A DNA stretch of 11,024 nt from an uncultured Rubrobacteraceae bacterium (lineage in GTDB: Bacteria; Actinomycetota; Rubrobacteria; Rubrobacterales; Rubrobacteraceae): NCBI GenBank assembly GCA_902806015.1, contig CADCUZ010000066.1:356-11379 (forward strand). Direction: 5' to 3'. Position 1 is the first letter of the stretch; each line of letters starts with the position of its first letter. A program made the position numbers and the translations under genes. Of this stretch, positions 1 to 6,347 are shown one piece after another. The notes beneath the pieces were generated by a model. It saw nothing but the letters and a program-made list of their open reading frames with translations. It searched no databases and had not been told where the DNA came from.

Positions 1-318
1 CCACGTGTTGCCGTGGTGGTCTCGCCACGCCTCGCCGCCCGCGCCGGGATCCTCGCCGACCTCGGACTTGAGACAACCGAACTTCCACACGGCCTAGGCG
101 AGTACGTCGAGTCCGACGCAACGGGCCTCACCGCTGTTCCCGGCGTCTGGGTGGCCGGGAACGTGACCAATCCCACCGCGCAGGTCCTCGCTTCCGCCAG
201 TGCCGGCGCGATGGCCGGGGCGGTAATCAACGCCGATCTAGTGGCCGAGGACACGCGAGAGGCCGTCGCCGCCCACCGGGATCGTCTGTCGTCCACCGCG
301 GGACCGAGGCGATCGTGA
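1..318 (+). CDS. FAD/NAD(P)-dependent oxidoreductase, thioredoxin-reductase-like, C-terminal part only
   Basis: The reading frame is open from base 1 to a TGA at 316-318, so the start lies upstream of the window and only about 105 residues are visible. The segment GVWVAGNVTNPTAQVL, followed by a helix with SASAGAMAGAVINADLV, is the typical C-terminal FAD-contacting motif (G-x-W/F-x-x-G-D/N) and closing helix of thioredoxin-reductase-like pyridine nucleotide disulphide oxidoreductases. The conserved Asp of that motif is Asn here. The redox-active CxxC region and the NADPH domain would lie upstream, so activity cannot be judged. A SAM methyltransferase follows 97 bp downstream on the same strand. 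From family knowledge, these two domains also occur fused in one actinobacterial polypeptide, which suggests linked functions. The assignment to the superfamily is secure; the substrate is unknown. Confidence 0.85.
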   Translation, partial: PRVAVVVSPRLAARAGILADLGLETTELPHGLGEYVESDATGLTAVPGVWVAGNVTNPTAQVLASASAGAMAGAVINADLVAEDTREAVAAHRDRLSSTAGPRRS

Positions 319-415
319 CAAATTTCTTTGGCCATACCGACCGAGACCTCGCCTTCGTGGGGAGCGCAGCTACCCAACACGGTGGGCCAGTCACGGAAAT
401 GAAGGAAGGCCGACG

Positions 416-1066
416 ATGAACGGTGAGGTTCACAGCGAAGGCGACGGCAGCCCGGCCGAGCGGTTCTGGGAGGAGCACTATCGAGCCTCCACACGACCAT
501 CGAACGGAAGACCGGGCGGCGCCCTCGTCAGATTTGCCGGGCCGCTCCCCGAAGGTACTGCGCTCGATCTGGGCTGTTCCCAGGGAGACGATGCTGTCTG
601 GCTGGCTAAGCGCGGCTGGCGGGTGGTCGCCGTCGACGTGTCCGGCACGGTCCTCGCCCGCGCGGCCAAAAATGCAAAAACCGCGGGGGTCTCGGATCTC
701 ATCGAATTCCAGCGGCACGATCTGGCGCGCACCTTTCCCAACGGCCGATTCGATCTGGTCTACGCCCTGTTTCTACATTCGCCGGTCGAGTTCCCGCGTA
801 CGCGCGTTTTGCAGGCCGCGGCGCGGGCCGTGGCCCCCGGCGGTCTGCTGCTGATCGTCGAGCATGCCTCGGTCGCGCCGTGGTCATGGGCCGACCCGGA
901 CACGGCCTTCCCGACCCCAGAGCAATCACTGGCCGCGCTCGACCTCGACCCTTCTCGGTGGGACAGCGAATTCGTGGGTGCCCCGAAACGGGAGGCCACC
1001 GGCCCGAACGGGCAGACCGCCACCGTCACCGACAACGTCATCGCGCTCAGACGCCTCACGCGATGA
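416..1066 (+). CDS. Class I SAM-dependent methyltransferase
   Basis: This 216-residue protein has a Rossmann-type methyltransferase core. Motif I is ALDLGCSQGDDA (49-60), the acidic residue after strand 2 is in VVAVDVS (about D74), the strand 4 motif is FDLVYALF (112-119), and PGG is at 141-143. The N-terminal ERFWEEHYR and NGRPGGALV segments resemble those of small methyltransferases fused to thioredoxin-reductase-like domains in other actinobacteria (recalled, not searched). The ATG at 416 is preceded by AAGGAAGG about 6 nt upstream, which fixes the start. The same frame is open upstream to about 314 without a stop, so no stop codon in this frame separates it from the oxidoreductase; the two genes are simply in different frames. 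The methyl acceptor is unknown. A TehB-like or arsenite/thiol methyltransferase role is possible but unsupported. Confidence 0.87.
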   Translation: MNGEVHSEGDGSPAERFWEEHYRASTRPSNGRPGGALVRFAGPLPEGTALDLGCSQGDDAVWLAKRGWRVVAVDVSGTVLARAAKNAKTAGVSDLIEFQRHDLARTFPNGRFDLVYALFLHSPVEFPRTRVLQAAARAVAPGGLLLIVEHASVAPWSWADPDTAFPTPEQSLAALDLDPSRWDSEFVGAPKREATGPNGQTATVTDNVIALRRLTR

Positions 1067-1091
1067 CTACCCGTCTGTCCTACCCGTCTGT
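1067..1091. repeat. 13-bp tandem duplication between methyltransferase and GFA gene
   Basis: The unit CTACCCGTCTGTC begins immediately after the TGA of the methyltransferase gene. It occurs at 1067-1079 and again, for 12 of 13 bases, at 1080-1091. It looks like a replication-slippage duplication in the 67-bp intergenic spacer. No function is evident. Confidence 0.8.
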
Positions 1092-1133
1092 TTGCCGAAA
1101 GCCTTTTCAACTTCAACAGGGAAGGTTCGTGTA

Positions 1134-1499
1134 ATGAGTACTGACGTAAGCGCTTCGTGCCATTGTGGTTCCGTCCGCCTGGAGGTCGACACACCTCCGT
1201 CGGAGGTTACGGAGTGCAACTGCTCGATATGCCGACGCTACGGCGTTTTGTGGGCTTACTATCCGCCTCATCAAGTGCGGATGTTGCCCCCCGATCCGCC
1301 CACCGACGTCTACATGTGGGGTGGCAGGTCCATTGAGTTCCACCGCTGCCAGAACTGCGGCTGCGTCTCGCATTGGGCCGCCGTAGACCGCAAGCGCAAC
1401 CGGATGGCCGTCAACGCGCGCCTCATGCCTCCGGAGATCCTGGCCGGCGCCCGCGTACGCCACCGCGATGGCGCCGACACCAATCGGTATACCGACTGA
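1134..1499 (+). CDS. GFA/CENP-V family zinc-binding protein
   Basis: The 121-residue product carries the full cysteine pattern of the GFA (glutathione-dependent formaldehyde-activating enzyme/CENP-V) domain: C9-x-C11 in SCHCGSVRLEV, C28-x-C30-x2-C33 in ECNCSICRR, and C72-x2-C75 plus C77 in HRCQNCGC. In this family these residues hold one structural and one catalytic-site zinc. The length fits a stand-alone GFA protein. The ATG at 1134 has AGGGAAGG at 1118-1125, 8 nt upstream; the frame is open further upstream, but that part overlaps the methyltransferase gene and shows no domain. Family members are often annotated as formaldehyde-activating on weak grounds, so the substrate should be regarded as unknown. 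It follows the oxidoreductase and methyltransferase on the same strand and may be cotranscribed with them. Confidence 0.9.
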   Translation: MSTDVSASCHCGSVRLEVDTPPSEVTECNCSICRRYGVLWAYYPPHQVRMLPPDPPTDVYMWGGRSIEFHRCQNCGCVSHWAAVDRKRNRMAVNARLMPPEILAGARVRHRDGADTNRYTD

Positions 1500-1598
1500 C
1501 CATCGGTGGTTACGCTAACGATCGGGTACGGCGGTGCCTCCACCGACGAGACCGTTGCGAGAGCGTTTGGCGGGCCAGTAGTCGCCGGTCCTAAAGGC
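1500..1598. other. Non-coding spacer with inverted repeat after GFA gene
   Basis: No convincing gene is present. A 7-bp inverted repeat, TCGGTGG at 1503-1509 and CCACCGA at 1540-1546, encloses a 30-nt loop, and a smaller hairpin (CGGTG at 1532-1536, CACCG at 1541-1545) lies inside it. There is no T-tract, so a terminator role for the GFA operon is only a guess. A 9-bp sequence AACGATCGG occurs at 1517-1525 and again at 1605-1613, close to where homology to a transposase stops. Confidence 0.35.
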
Positions 1599-2000
1599 TC
1601 CCCCAACGATCGGCTGCCCCGCCGAGAGTCTGGGCGGATGGTAATAATATCCCCGCTCTGGACTACACTCTGCGTCACAGTGGGGCCAGGAAGAGACGTC
1701 CACAGCGTAGACCGGAGGACGATCTTGGTCGTCGTGGGCCATTGGTTGGTGGGCCAAGAGTTCCCGAAGCTCGTTGGTGTCGATCCTTCCCTTGCTCAGG
1801 GCGGCGTAGAGGCTTCCCCATCCGCGGCGATGGACGCTCGCGAGGCTCAGGTGCGGCGGCGACGGGACGTTCCCGGCAGTCAGGATCGCATCGAAAAGCT
1901 CGAATAGGGCACCGGCCCTCGACTCGAAACAATCGTGGAGACGCTCTCGGAACTTGCTCAGTGGAAGAAGATCGTCGGACCTTGTAATAAAGGGCGCCAT
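1599..2000 (-). pseudogene. Truncated transposase, 5' fragment (DDE type, IS701-like/NF041680-like)
   Basis: Read leftward from an ATG at 1998-2000, about 134 residues match what I recall of a widespread actinobacterial DDE transposase family. The diagnostic segments are LLPLSKFRERLHDCFESRAGAL near the start, VPSPPHLSLASVHRRGWGSLY (45-65) and YAVDVSSWPHCDAE (98-111), in which D101 lies in the position of a catalytic-core Asp, then SPERGYYYHP and SAGQPIVGG (126-134). After residue 134 the expected continuation (a G-W-x-Y segment in intact members) is replaced by unrelated sequence and the frame stops at 1515. The family is about 400 residues long, so two thirds are missing. The fragment lies directly between the GFA gene and the end of the MFS gene and cannot be active. 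No terminal inverted repeats or target duplication could be assigned. Confidence 0.8.
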
Positions 2001-2012
2001 ACTCGAGCCTAC

Positions 2013-3332
2013 TTATGTCTGCGTATCGGAGACGGAAGCAGATGCTCCGGTGTCTTCGGGGTGCGGCTTCACGCAAGCGGTAAGCACCGCCGCAACGGCA
2101 AACGAGAAGAAGGCGGTGGGTGGGCTCGTCGCTCCCGCCAGGGCTCCGGCTACCGGGGAACCGACCGCCTGTCCTACGGCGATCAGGAGAAACCCAGCTC
2201 CAAGCCCGGCGGCTGGTCTCTCTCGAAAGACACTAACCGACCACACCAGCACCACGCCGGTGAGCATGATGTAGACCGAACCGAAGAGTGCCGCGCTTGT
2301 GTAAGCCAGAGGGAGCACGCTTGAGGCGACCGCGAGCAGCGCGATCGAGGCGGCCATCGCGAGGAGCGCGCCGCGCAAGACGGTCGTGAGTCCGAAGCGC
2401 CTCACCAGGTCTCCCGCGGCGCCGCCGGCGAGCCCGGAGATCCCGATGACCGTCCAGAAAAGAGTGGATCCCGTCTGGCCCAGACCCCCCGCTTGCACCA
2501 CGAGTTCGCGCGAAAAAGTCCAGTACACGGCGCTAGCGAAGCCCACGCCGAAGGCGACGGCGAAGAGCGGTAAAGAACGCGAGCGCACGCGAGCACCGAT
2601 CAGGTAAGAGAAGGACAAGCGCGTTCTTCCCGAACCGTTGCCCGCCTCAGCACCGTCTTCGTCTGGTTCACCGCTTTCGTCCTCGTCTCTGTCTTGCAAG
2701 GCCTTGCGCGGCATCACGGCGGCGTTCCACACCAGGACGGCGAGTCCCACCAGCGCGAACGCGCCCCACGCTATCCTCCACTCTCCGGTCAAGAGCAGCG
2801 CCGCCGGCCCGGACAGCGCCACCCCCACGCTGGTGCCGCTGTTGATGAGGGCGTTGGCCCTGTCTTGCAGGCCCTCCGGGACGGCGCGGGCGACGGCCTC
2901 CCCCATCGGCGGGGAGGCGAGTCCCGTGCTGCTGCCGGCCACCAGTATCCCCAGCGCCAACACCCACGCCGCGGGCGAGAGAGCCACGGCGGCCATGCCC
3001 ACGACCGCAACTGCGCCCGCGGCGACCGCCATCAGGCGCGGCCCCGTCCTCGACGCGTAGACCAGCGAGACGACGACCGCGACGCAGTACCCTAGGTAGG
3101 AGCCCGCCCCGATCGCTCCCAGCAGAGAAGGGGAAATATCGAACGCCTCCCGCATCTCCGGCAGGAAGAGGCCGTAGGCGAAACGGGCGAGGCCGTAGGT
3201 TACGGCGATCAAGGCCAGTCCGGGCGCCACGAGCCAAGCAATCGTCGCCCCTCCGCCCTCACCGGTAGCCCGCGCTCCCCGCCGAGGCCCGGAATCACCC
3301 GCCGGCGTTCCGCTACTTCCTCTGCCGGACAC
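2013..3332 (-). CDS. MFS transporter, CynX/YbfB-YjiJ-like, paralog of the gene at 10241
   Basis: About 400 residues form a 12-helix major facilitator, beginning with WLVAPGLALIAVTYGLARFAYG. The residues ARFAYGLFLPEMRE in helix 1 and RANALINSGTSVGVALSGP in the helix 4-5 region recall the YbfB/YjiJ and CynX-like MFS branches. An acidic hydrophilic loop (about residues 210-238) separates the two six-helix halves. The substrate is unknown; small organic compound efflux is likely. The start is uncertain. GTG at 3332 is used here (439 residues; GGAGG only 3 nt upstream; 20-bp overlap with a preceding small ORF). Third-position GC is weak over the first 30 codons, and an ATT at 3240-3242 with GGAGG 7 nt upstream, or a GTG at 3228-3230, would give about 405-409 residues, nearer the paralog. 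A TetR gene is divergent, and the promoter with adjacent palindrome suggests repression. Confidence 0.88.
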   Translation of the reverse strand: MSGRGSSGTPAGDSGPRRGARATGEGGGATIAWLVAPGLALIAVTYGLARFAYGLFLPEMREAFDISPSLLGAIGAGSYLGYCVAVVVSLVYASRTGPRLMAVAAGAVAVVGMAAVALSPAAWVLALGILVAGSSTGLASPPMGEAVARAVPEGLQDRANALINSGTSVGVALSGPAALLLTGEWRIAWGAFALVGLAVLVWNAAVMPRKALQDRDEDESGEPDEDGAEAGNGSGRTRLSFSYLIGARVRSRSLPLFAVAFGVGFASAVYWTFSRELVVQAGGLGQTGSTLFWTVIGISGLAGGAAGDLVRRFGLTTVLRGALLAMAASIALLAVASSVLPLAYTSAALFGSVYIMLTGVVLVWSVSVFRERPAAGLGAGFLLIAVGQAVGSPVAGALAGATSPPTAFFSFAVAAVLTACVKPHPEDTGASASVSDTQT

Positions 3333-3543
3333 GGGCCTCCGTGCACGCCATCCCGCGGTCGATCCGGAGCTCGCTACCCATGCCCCCATGACCCCGGCCG
3401 TGCGGCGAACCCTCCGACCGTCCTTGCGGACCGGCCCGTACCACCCGCGTCTCCTGGCGGAGCCGTCCCACGGCGATGCCGCGGTTCAGCTCGCGCGCAA
3501 ACCCGGCGAACCACCTCGCGATCCCGACCAGCTTCCCGGACAT
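3313..3543 (-). CDS. Small ORF, 76 residues, between MFS promoter and MFS gene; unrecognised
   Basis: This is the first well-initiated ORF on the predicted leftward transcript: ATG at 3541-3543 with GGAGGT at 3551-3556, 7 nt upstream, and a promoter 75 bp further out. The first 24 codons or so have almost exclusively G/C third positions and encode MSGKLVGIARWFAGFARELN, a plausible amphipathic or membrane-surface helix. The rest is Arg/Gly-rich and its third-position bias fades. It ends at a TAG at 3313-3315, overlapping the chosen GTG start of the MFS gene by 20 bp, which would allow translational coupling. I recognise no family. It could be a small membrane partner of the transporter, a leader ORF, or a remnant whose 3' half is no longer selected. 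It is not certain that it is expressed. Confidence 0.45.
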   Translation of the reverse strand: MSGKLVGIARWFAGFARELNRGIAVGRLRQETRVVRAGPQGRSEGSPHGRGHGGMGSELRIDRGMACTEARVRQRK

Positions 3544-3585
3544 CCTCGCTACCTCCTCGGATCGCCGACACCATCCCGTCCAGCA

Positions 3586-3613
3586 CATAACTACACAGGT
3601 CAGTGTAGTTATG
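3586..3613. promoter_or_regulatory. Palindromic operator between MFS and TetR genes
   Basis: A perfect inverted repeat has 11-bp arms CATAACTACAC (3586-3596) and GTGTAGTTATG (3603-3613) around the 6-nt spacer AGGTCA. Its size and symmetry fit a TetR-family site, and it starts at about +1 of the predicted leftward promoter, where a bound dimer would block transcription of the MFS unit. A second inverted repeat partly overlaps it: ACAGGTC at 3595-3601 and GACCTGT at 3633-3639, the latter running into the rightward -10 box, so the regulator could also control itself. The palindrome is seen directly; the binding protein (product of 3682-4278) is inferred from position. Confidence 0.8.
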
Positions 3614-3618
3614 ATGTG

Positions 3619-3647
3619 AGTATAAGTGCACAGACCTGTATAATCAA
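3619..3647 (-). promoter_or_regulatory. Promoter for small ORF/MFS unit
   Basis: Read leftward, TTGATT (3642-3647) and TATACT (3619-3624) are separated by exactly 17 bp, a good sigma-70-type match (4/6 and 5/6). Transcription would start near 3612, at the edge of the palindrome 3586-3613. Confidence 0.6.
3639..3644 (+). promoter_or_regulatory. Consensus -10 box for TetR gene at 3682
   Basis: TATAAT is a perfect -10 hexamer, and transcription would start near 3651, about 30 nt before the ATG. No good -35 hexamer lies 16-18 bp upstream (the sequence there is close to GTGAGT). It overlaps the leftward promoter's -35 box, so the two promoters would interfere with each other. Confidence 0.45.
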
Positions 3648-3681
3648 GAGGTCGAACAAAGAAAGTTTGGAGGACCGGACG

Positions 3682-4278
3682 ATGCAACAGAGGGCGGGCG
3701 AGAAAAGACGCGCGACCAGGAGGAGGCCGGGGGCGGAGCGGCTCTTGGAGGCGGCGTCGGAACTCTTCTACCGGGAGGGCATCGGGGCCGTCGGCGTGGA
3801 CACCGTCTCCGAGAGGGCCAGCGTCTCCAAGAGGACGCTCTACAACCGCTTCGGGGGCAAAGACGGCCTCGTGGTCGAGTACCTGCGTCGGCGCGACGAG
3901 AGGTGGAGGGCGTACCTGCGAGGCGTGACCGAGGGGGTGGTCGAGCCCAGGGAGAGGCTCCTGGCGGTTTTCGGGGCCTACGGGGAATGGCTGGCGGGAG
4001 GAGATTTTCGGGGCTGCCCGTTCGCCAACGCCGCGGCCGAGATACCCGACCCCGACCATCCGGCCCGAGTCGTGGCTCGGCGGCACAAGGACGGCGTCAG
4101 GGAACATCTGACGGTCCTGGCAGAAGACGCGGGATTCGACGAGCCTCAGGCGCTGGCGGAGAGGTTGCTGATCTTGCTCGAGGGCGCCACCGCGACCGCG
4201 GCGATGCGCCGCAGCGCCGAGCCCCTCGAAGTGGCGAGATCCGTGGCGCTGGAGCTACTGGACGCCCGATCTCACTAA
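3682..4278 (+). CDS. TetR/AcrR family transcriptional regulator, divergent from MFS transporter
   Basis: The 198-residue protein has an N-terminal TetR DNA-binding domain: RLLEAASELFYREGIGAVGV (20-39), then the helix-turn-helix and its flank, VSERASVSKRTLYNRFGGKDGLV (42-64). The ligand domain contains RGCPFANAAAEIPDPDHPA, a segment seen in a known TetR subgroup whose members carry G-C-P-F-x-N-A near helix 6. The cysteine there could be a sensor residue, which is a guess. ATG 3682 is chosen because GGAGG (3669-3673) lies 8 nt upstream; the frame is open back to 3388 but crosses the operator region. It most likely represses the transporter unit transcribed away from it and possibly itself. Arginine is mostly AGG/CGG. 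The downstream gene is convergent, so it is monocistronic. Confidence 0.93.
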   Translation: MQQRAGEKRRATRRRPGAERLLEAASELFYREGIGAVGVDTVSERASVSKRTLYNRFGGKDGLVVEYLRRRDERWRAYLRGVTEGVVEPRERLLAVFGAYGEWLAGGDFRGCPFANAAAEIPDPDHPARVVARRHKDGVREHLTVLAEDAGFDEPQALAERLLILLEGATATAAMRRSAEPLEVARSVALELLDARSH

Positions 4279-4581
4279 AGTGCTTTTCCCGGCCTCTTGC
4301 GAGCGAACAGTTCTCGTTCCGCGCCTACGAACGGCGCACAGCTTGACCGACCTTAGTTAAATTTGAAGCTTAGGGACTATCCGAATTTCCAGACAGTCTC
4401 TCTCAGACAGTCTCTCTAGGACGTACGGTGAATAATCGATCGGTGCCGGTTACCGTGAGCCGCAAGTACGCGGGTCTCATGTGCCGCGGCAAGGCCCTCG
4501 TACTGTCGCCTGCGGGCGTAGACAAGCGCTCCGCCGCTTTCGAGGCTCGTGGCAACCCGCGTACTCGCGGCCGCGAACCCC
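4279..4581. other. Gene-free convergent spacer between TetR gene and cupin gene
   Basis: No gene could be supported in these 303 bases. The composition is mixed, with an AT-rich patch around 4355-4390 that contrasts with the surrounding genes. It contains a short hairpin (GCGCC at 4321-4325, GGCGC at 4333-4337, 7-nt loop) without a T-tract, a 14-bp tandem repeat at 4391-4418, and a gapless 12-bp palindrome TCGCGGCCGCGA at 4565-4576. A convincing bidirectional terminator is not visible. The drop in GC suggests unselected or inserted sequence. Confidence 0.5.
4391..4418. repeat. 14-bp tandem direct repeat, two copies
   Basis: AGACAGTCTCTCTC at 4391-4404 is followed directly by AGACAGTCTCTCTA at 4405-4418, 13 of 14 bases identical. 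It lies in the gene-free spacer. It is probably a slippage product; no function is evident. Confidence 0.85.
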
Positions 4582-5130
4582 CTAAGGCCCCAGAAGCTCC
4601 GTCCGGTATCGGGGGGCAAGCTCTTGGGATCTCGCGACGAACGCCGCCTGCGCGGCCTCGTCGAGTTCGGGGGGCGCCGCCGTCCGGCCATCGACGGGGA
4701 CGCCGACGGCCAAGAAAAACTCATCCTGCCCGGCCGGCGAGCACACGCACAGTAGCCGTGCCGACCGTTCGGAGGCGTTGGCGAACGAATGCGGCGCGTT
4801 GGCCGGGATGTTGACAATCTCTCCTGCTCGCACCGTCGACTTCTCGCCACGGAAGGTGACCTCGATCTCGCCCTCCAGGACGGAGAACATCTCCTCGAAG
4901 TCGTGGCGGTGGGGCGGTGGACCGCCGCCCTGCGGGACGTGCATATCGATGAGGCAGTAGCGGCCGGCAGTGTCTTCGCCTTCCAGAAGGATCGTATAAG
5001 TGTCTCCAACCAAACCGATGTGGGGCAAGTTCTGATCTTCGTCGGGGCGCGCGAGCACGAGGCTCCGCTGCGGATCGTCGGGCGGTATCGGGGCCGCCTG
5101 CGGCGTGGCGTTTGGGTTGTCGCTCATCAT
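4582..5130 (-). CDS. Cupin-domain protein (quercetin-dioxygenase-like single cupin)
   Basis: This 182-residue protein contains one conserved beta-barrel cupin. Motif 1 is GGGPPPHRHDFEEMFSVLEG, with metal ligands H74, H76 and E80; motif 2 is GEIVNIPANAPHSFAN, with H114. All four metal ligands are present, so a metal-bound active site is likely. Single cupins of this type include dioxygenases, isomerases and sensors; the reaction cannot be told apart here. The N-terminal 35 residues and the C-terminal 30 (DEAAQAAFVARSQELAPRY) extend beyond the core. ATG 5128-5130 is taken as start, with GGAGGGAG (5137-5144) 6 nt upstream; a second ATG follows directly. It is the last gene of a four-gene leftward operon, 58 bp after the SDR gene. 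Confidence 0.9.
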   Translation of the reverse strand: MMSDNPNATPQAAPIPPDDPQRSLVLARPDEDQNLPHIGLVGDTYTILLEGEDTAGRYCLIDMHVPQGGGPPPHRHDFEEMFSVLEGEIEVTFRGEKSTVRAGEIVNIPANAPHSFANASERSARLLCVCSPAGQDEFFLAVGVPVDGRTAAPPELDEAAQAAFVARSQELAPRYRTELLGP

Positions 5131-5188
5131 GTTTATCTCCCTCCTCGTGGTGGGCCGAGCGGTTGGAAGCGTCGTACCGAGACCAACT

Positions 5189-5941
5189 TCACCCGCCAGT
5201 CACGGCGTTCAACTCTCTCATCGCCTGCTCTGGCGATTTGAGGTACGTCTGGTACATGTCCGCGGTTATTCCGACGTGCATCTCCAGCACATCGTGCTCC
5301 AGGTTGGCCAGCAGGGCGTCCGCGACCTCCCTGGGCGGCACCTTGGCGTCCGAGTCCACGTCATTTGCGAAGGGCGTGTCGACGAGCGGCGCCATAAGCT
5401 CGAACACCTTGATGTCGGAGCCGGTCTTCTGGAGCACGAACCGCATCGCTAGGACCAGCGAATGGAGCGCCGCTTTGGTCGCGCTGTAGGTCGGGTTCTG
5501 TACGTCCGGGACGAGCGCGACCCCCGAGGTCGTGATGATCATCGCGGCGTTCGGCTTGTCTCGCAGCAAAGGCTCGAACAGCTGGGTCAGCCTGACCGCC
5601 GAGAGATAGTTCGTGGCCATCTCCTCGCTCGCGTGCTCGAACATGTCCTCGTCGCCGAACAGCTGGTAATTGTTCGTCACGCCGGCGTTCAGGAAGATCA
5701 TGTTGATCTCAGGGTGCTCGCTCCGGACGTAGTCTATAAGGCGTCCTACCTGGTCCGCGTCCGAGATGTCGCACGCGAACGGGTGGGCGTCTTTCAGCCG
5801 CGCGGCCTCGCGCTCGAGTCGATCCTCGTTGCGAGCGACCATGATCAATCGATTGCCGTGCTGGTCGAACAGTTTCGCGGCCTCGAGGCCGATTCCCGTG
5901 CCGGCCCCGGTGATGAGGATCGTGTTTCCGGTGATGTCCAT
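5189..5941 (-). CDS. SDR family oxidoreductase (DltE/YdfG-like)
   Basis: This 250-residue classical short-chain dehydrogenase/reductase has the cofactor motif TGAGTGIG (11-18), NAG (85-87), structural N111, S139 and the catalytic pair Y152-x3-K156 in TYSATK, so a functional active site is expected. The opening MDITGNTILITGAGTGIGLEAAKLF resembles the DltE-like group of SDRs. That name refers to teichoic acid D-alanylation in Bacillus, but nothing else of a dlt operon is present, so that role is not proposed. VARNEDR after strand 2 (35-41) places an Arg that usually favours NADP(H). ATG 5939-5941 has GAGGAGC (5950-5956) 8 nt upstream. It lies 48 bp after the ABM gene and 58 bp before the cupin gene, in the same operon. 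The substrate is probably a small carbonyl or alcohol. Confidence 0.93.
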   Translation of the reverse strand: MDITGNTILITGAGTGIGLEAAKLFDQHGNRLIMVARNEDRLEREAARLKDAHPFACDISDADQVGRLIDYVRSEHPEINMIFLNAGVTNNYQLFGDEDMFEHASEEMATNYLSAVRLTQLFEPLLRDKPNAAMIITTSGVALVPDVQNPTYSATKAALHSLVLAMRFVLQKTGSDIKVFELMAPLVDTPFANDVDSDAKVPPREVADALLANLEHDVLEMHVGITADMYQTYLKSPEQAMRELNAVTGG

Positions 5942-5989
5942 CTGTTCGGCTCCTCTATCGCCTTGTTCGAGGCGGTCTTGGTTTGCGTG

Positions 5990-6277
5990 CTAGATTTCAA
6001 GCAGCGTGACGGTTGCGAGCGGCGTTGCGAGCAGATCCACCGATCGCTCTACGTATCCGTCCGTCTCGACACGGCGCGCGTGGCGGTCGGCGTCCTCGCG
6101 TGAGGACCAGCTCTCCTTGATGTAGAGCGTCGTCGGGTCCTCCTCCGTCCCGAAGGCTTCGTAGGCGAGGCTGCCGGGCTCGGACGGGACCGTCCCGCTC
6201 AGCTCCGAGAGAACCGCGGCTAGCGTGGTGGCGGCCGCCTCGTCCTTGGCGTCGAGCCTGGTGAGTAGGGTGACCAT
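5990..6277 (-). CDS. Small ABM-domain protein, putative quinol monooxygenase
   Basis: The 95-residue product matches the antibiotic biosynthesis monooxygenase (ABM) ferredoxin-like fold in size and pattern: a first strand TLLTRLDAK, a helix with LAAVLSELSGTVPSEPGSLAYEAF, the strand TTLYIKESWSSREDADRHARR, and a last strand TPLATVTLLEI. ESW, followed by a helix starting S-x-E-D-A-D-R-H, is characteristic of the YgiN-like group. YgiN itself oxidises menadiol, and related enzymes oxidise anthrones without cofactor. Catalytic residues in this group vary, so activity cannot be confirmed. The ATG at 6275-6277 follows a run of GGAG motifs (GAGGAGGAG about 6 nt upstream). It lies between two SDR genes in the operon; pairing with reductases suggests quinone/quinol or aromatic substrates, which is inference. 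Confidence 0.88.
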   Translation of the reverse strand: MVTLLTRLDAKDEAAATTLAAVLSELSGTVPSEPGSLAYEAFGTEEDPTTLYIKESWSSREDADRHARRVETDGYVERSVDLLATPLATVTLLEI

Positions 6278-6347
6278 GTAATCTCCTCCTCTTGCTCCTT
6301 TGCGTTCGTTGGCGGGGTGTATCTCCGACCAGTGACGACGCGGCCCC

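Noticed and set aside
227..718. Long minus-strand and alternative-frame ORFs opposite the methyltransferase gene, and similar ones opposite other genes (for example 9118-10188 minus, 6360-7073 plus, 7784-8767 plus).
   Set aside because: They are shadows of well-supported genes in GC-rich DNA: no domain, poor start sites, and low-complexity Arg/Pro-rich or frame-shifted translations.
3388..3681. Extending the TetR gene upstream to 3388.
   Set aside because: The extension crosses the operator and both promoters, lacks TetR homology, and ATG 3682 has a strong ribosome binding site.
4321..4337. Hairpin in the convergent spacer as a terminator.
   Set aside because: The stem is only 5 bp and no T-tract follows in either direction.
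4426..4446. A possible third, inverted copy of the 38-bp element (TTATTCACC on the minus strand at 4427-4435, about 15/21 matching around it).
   Set aside because: Box B is absent, and a 9-base match in both strands of 11 kb has a probability of several percent by chance.
5189..5941. Naming this SDR dltE.
   Set aside because: The resemblance is to a broad SDR group and no D-alanylation genes are nearby.
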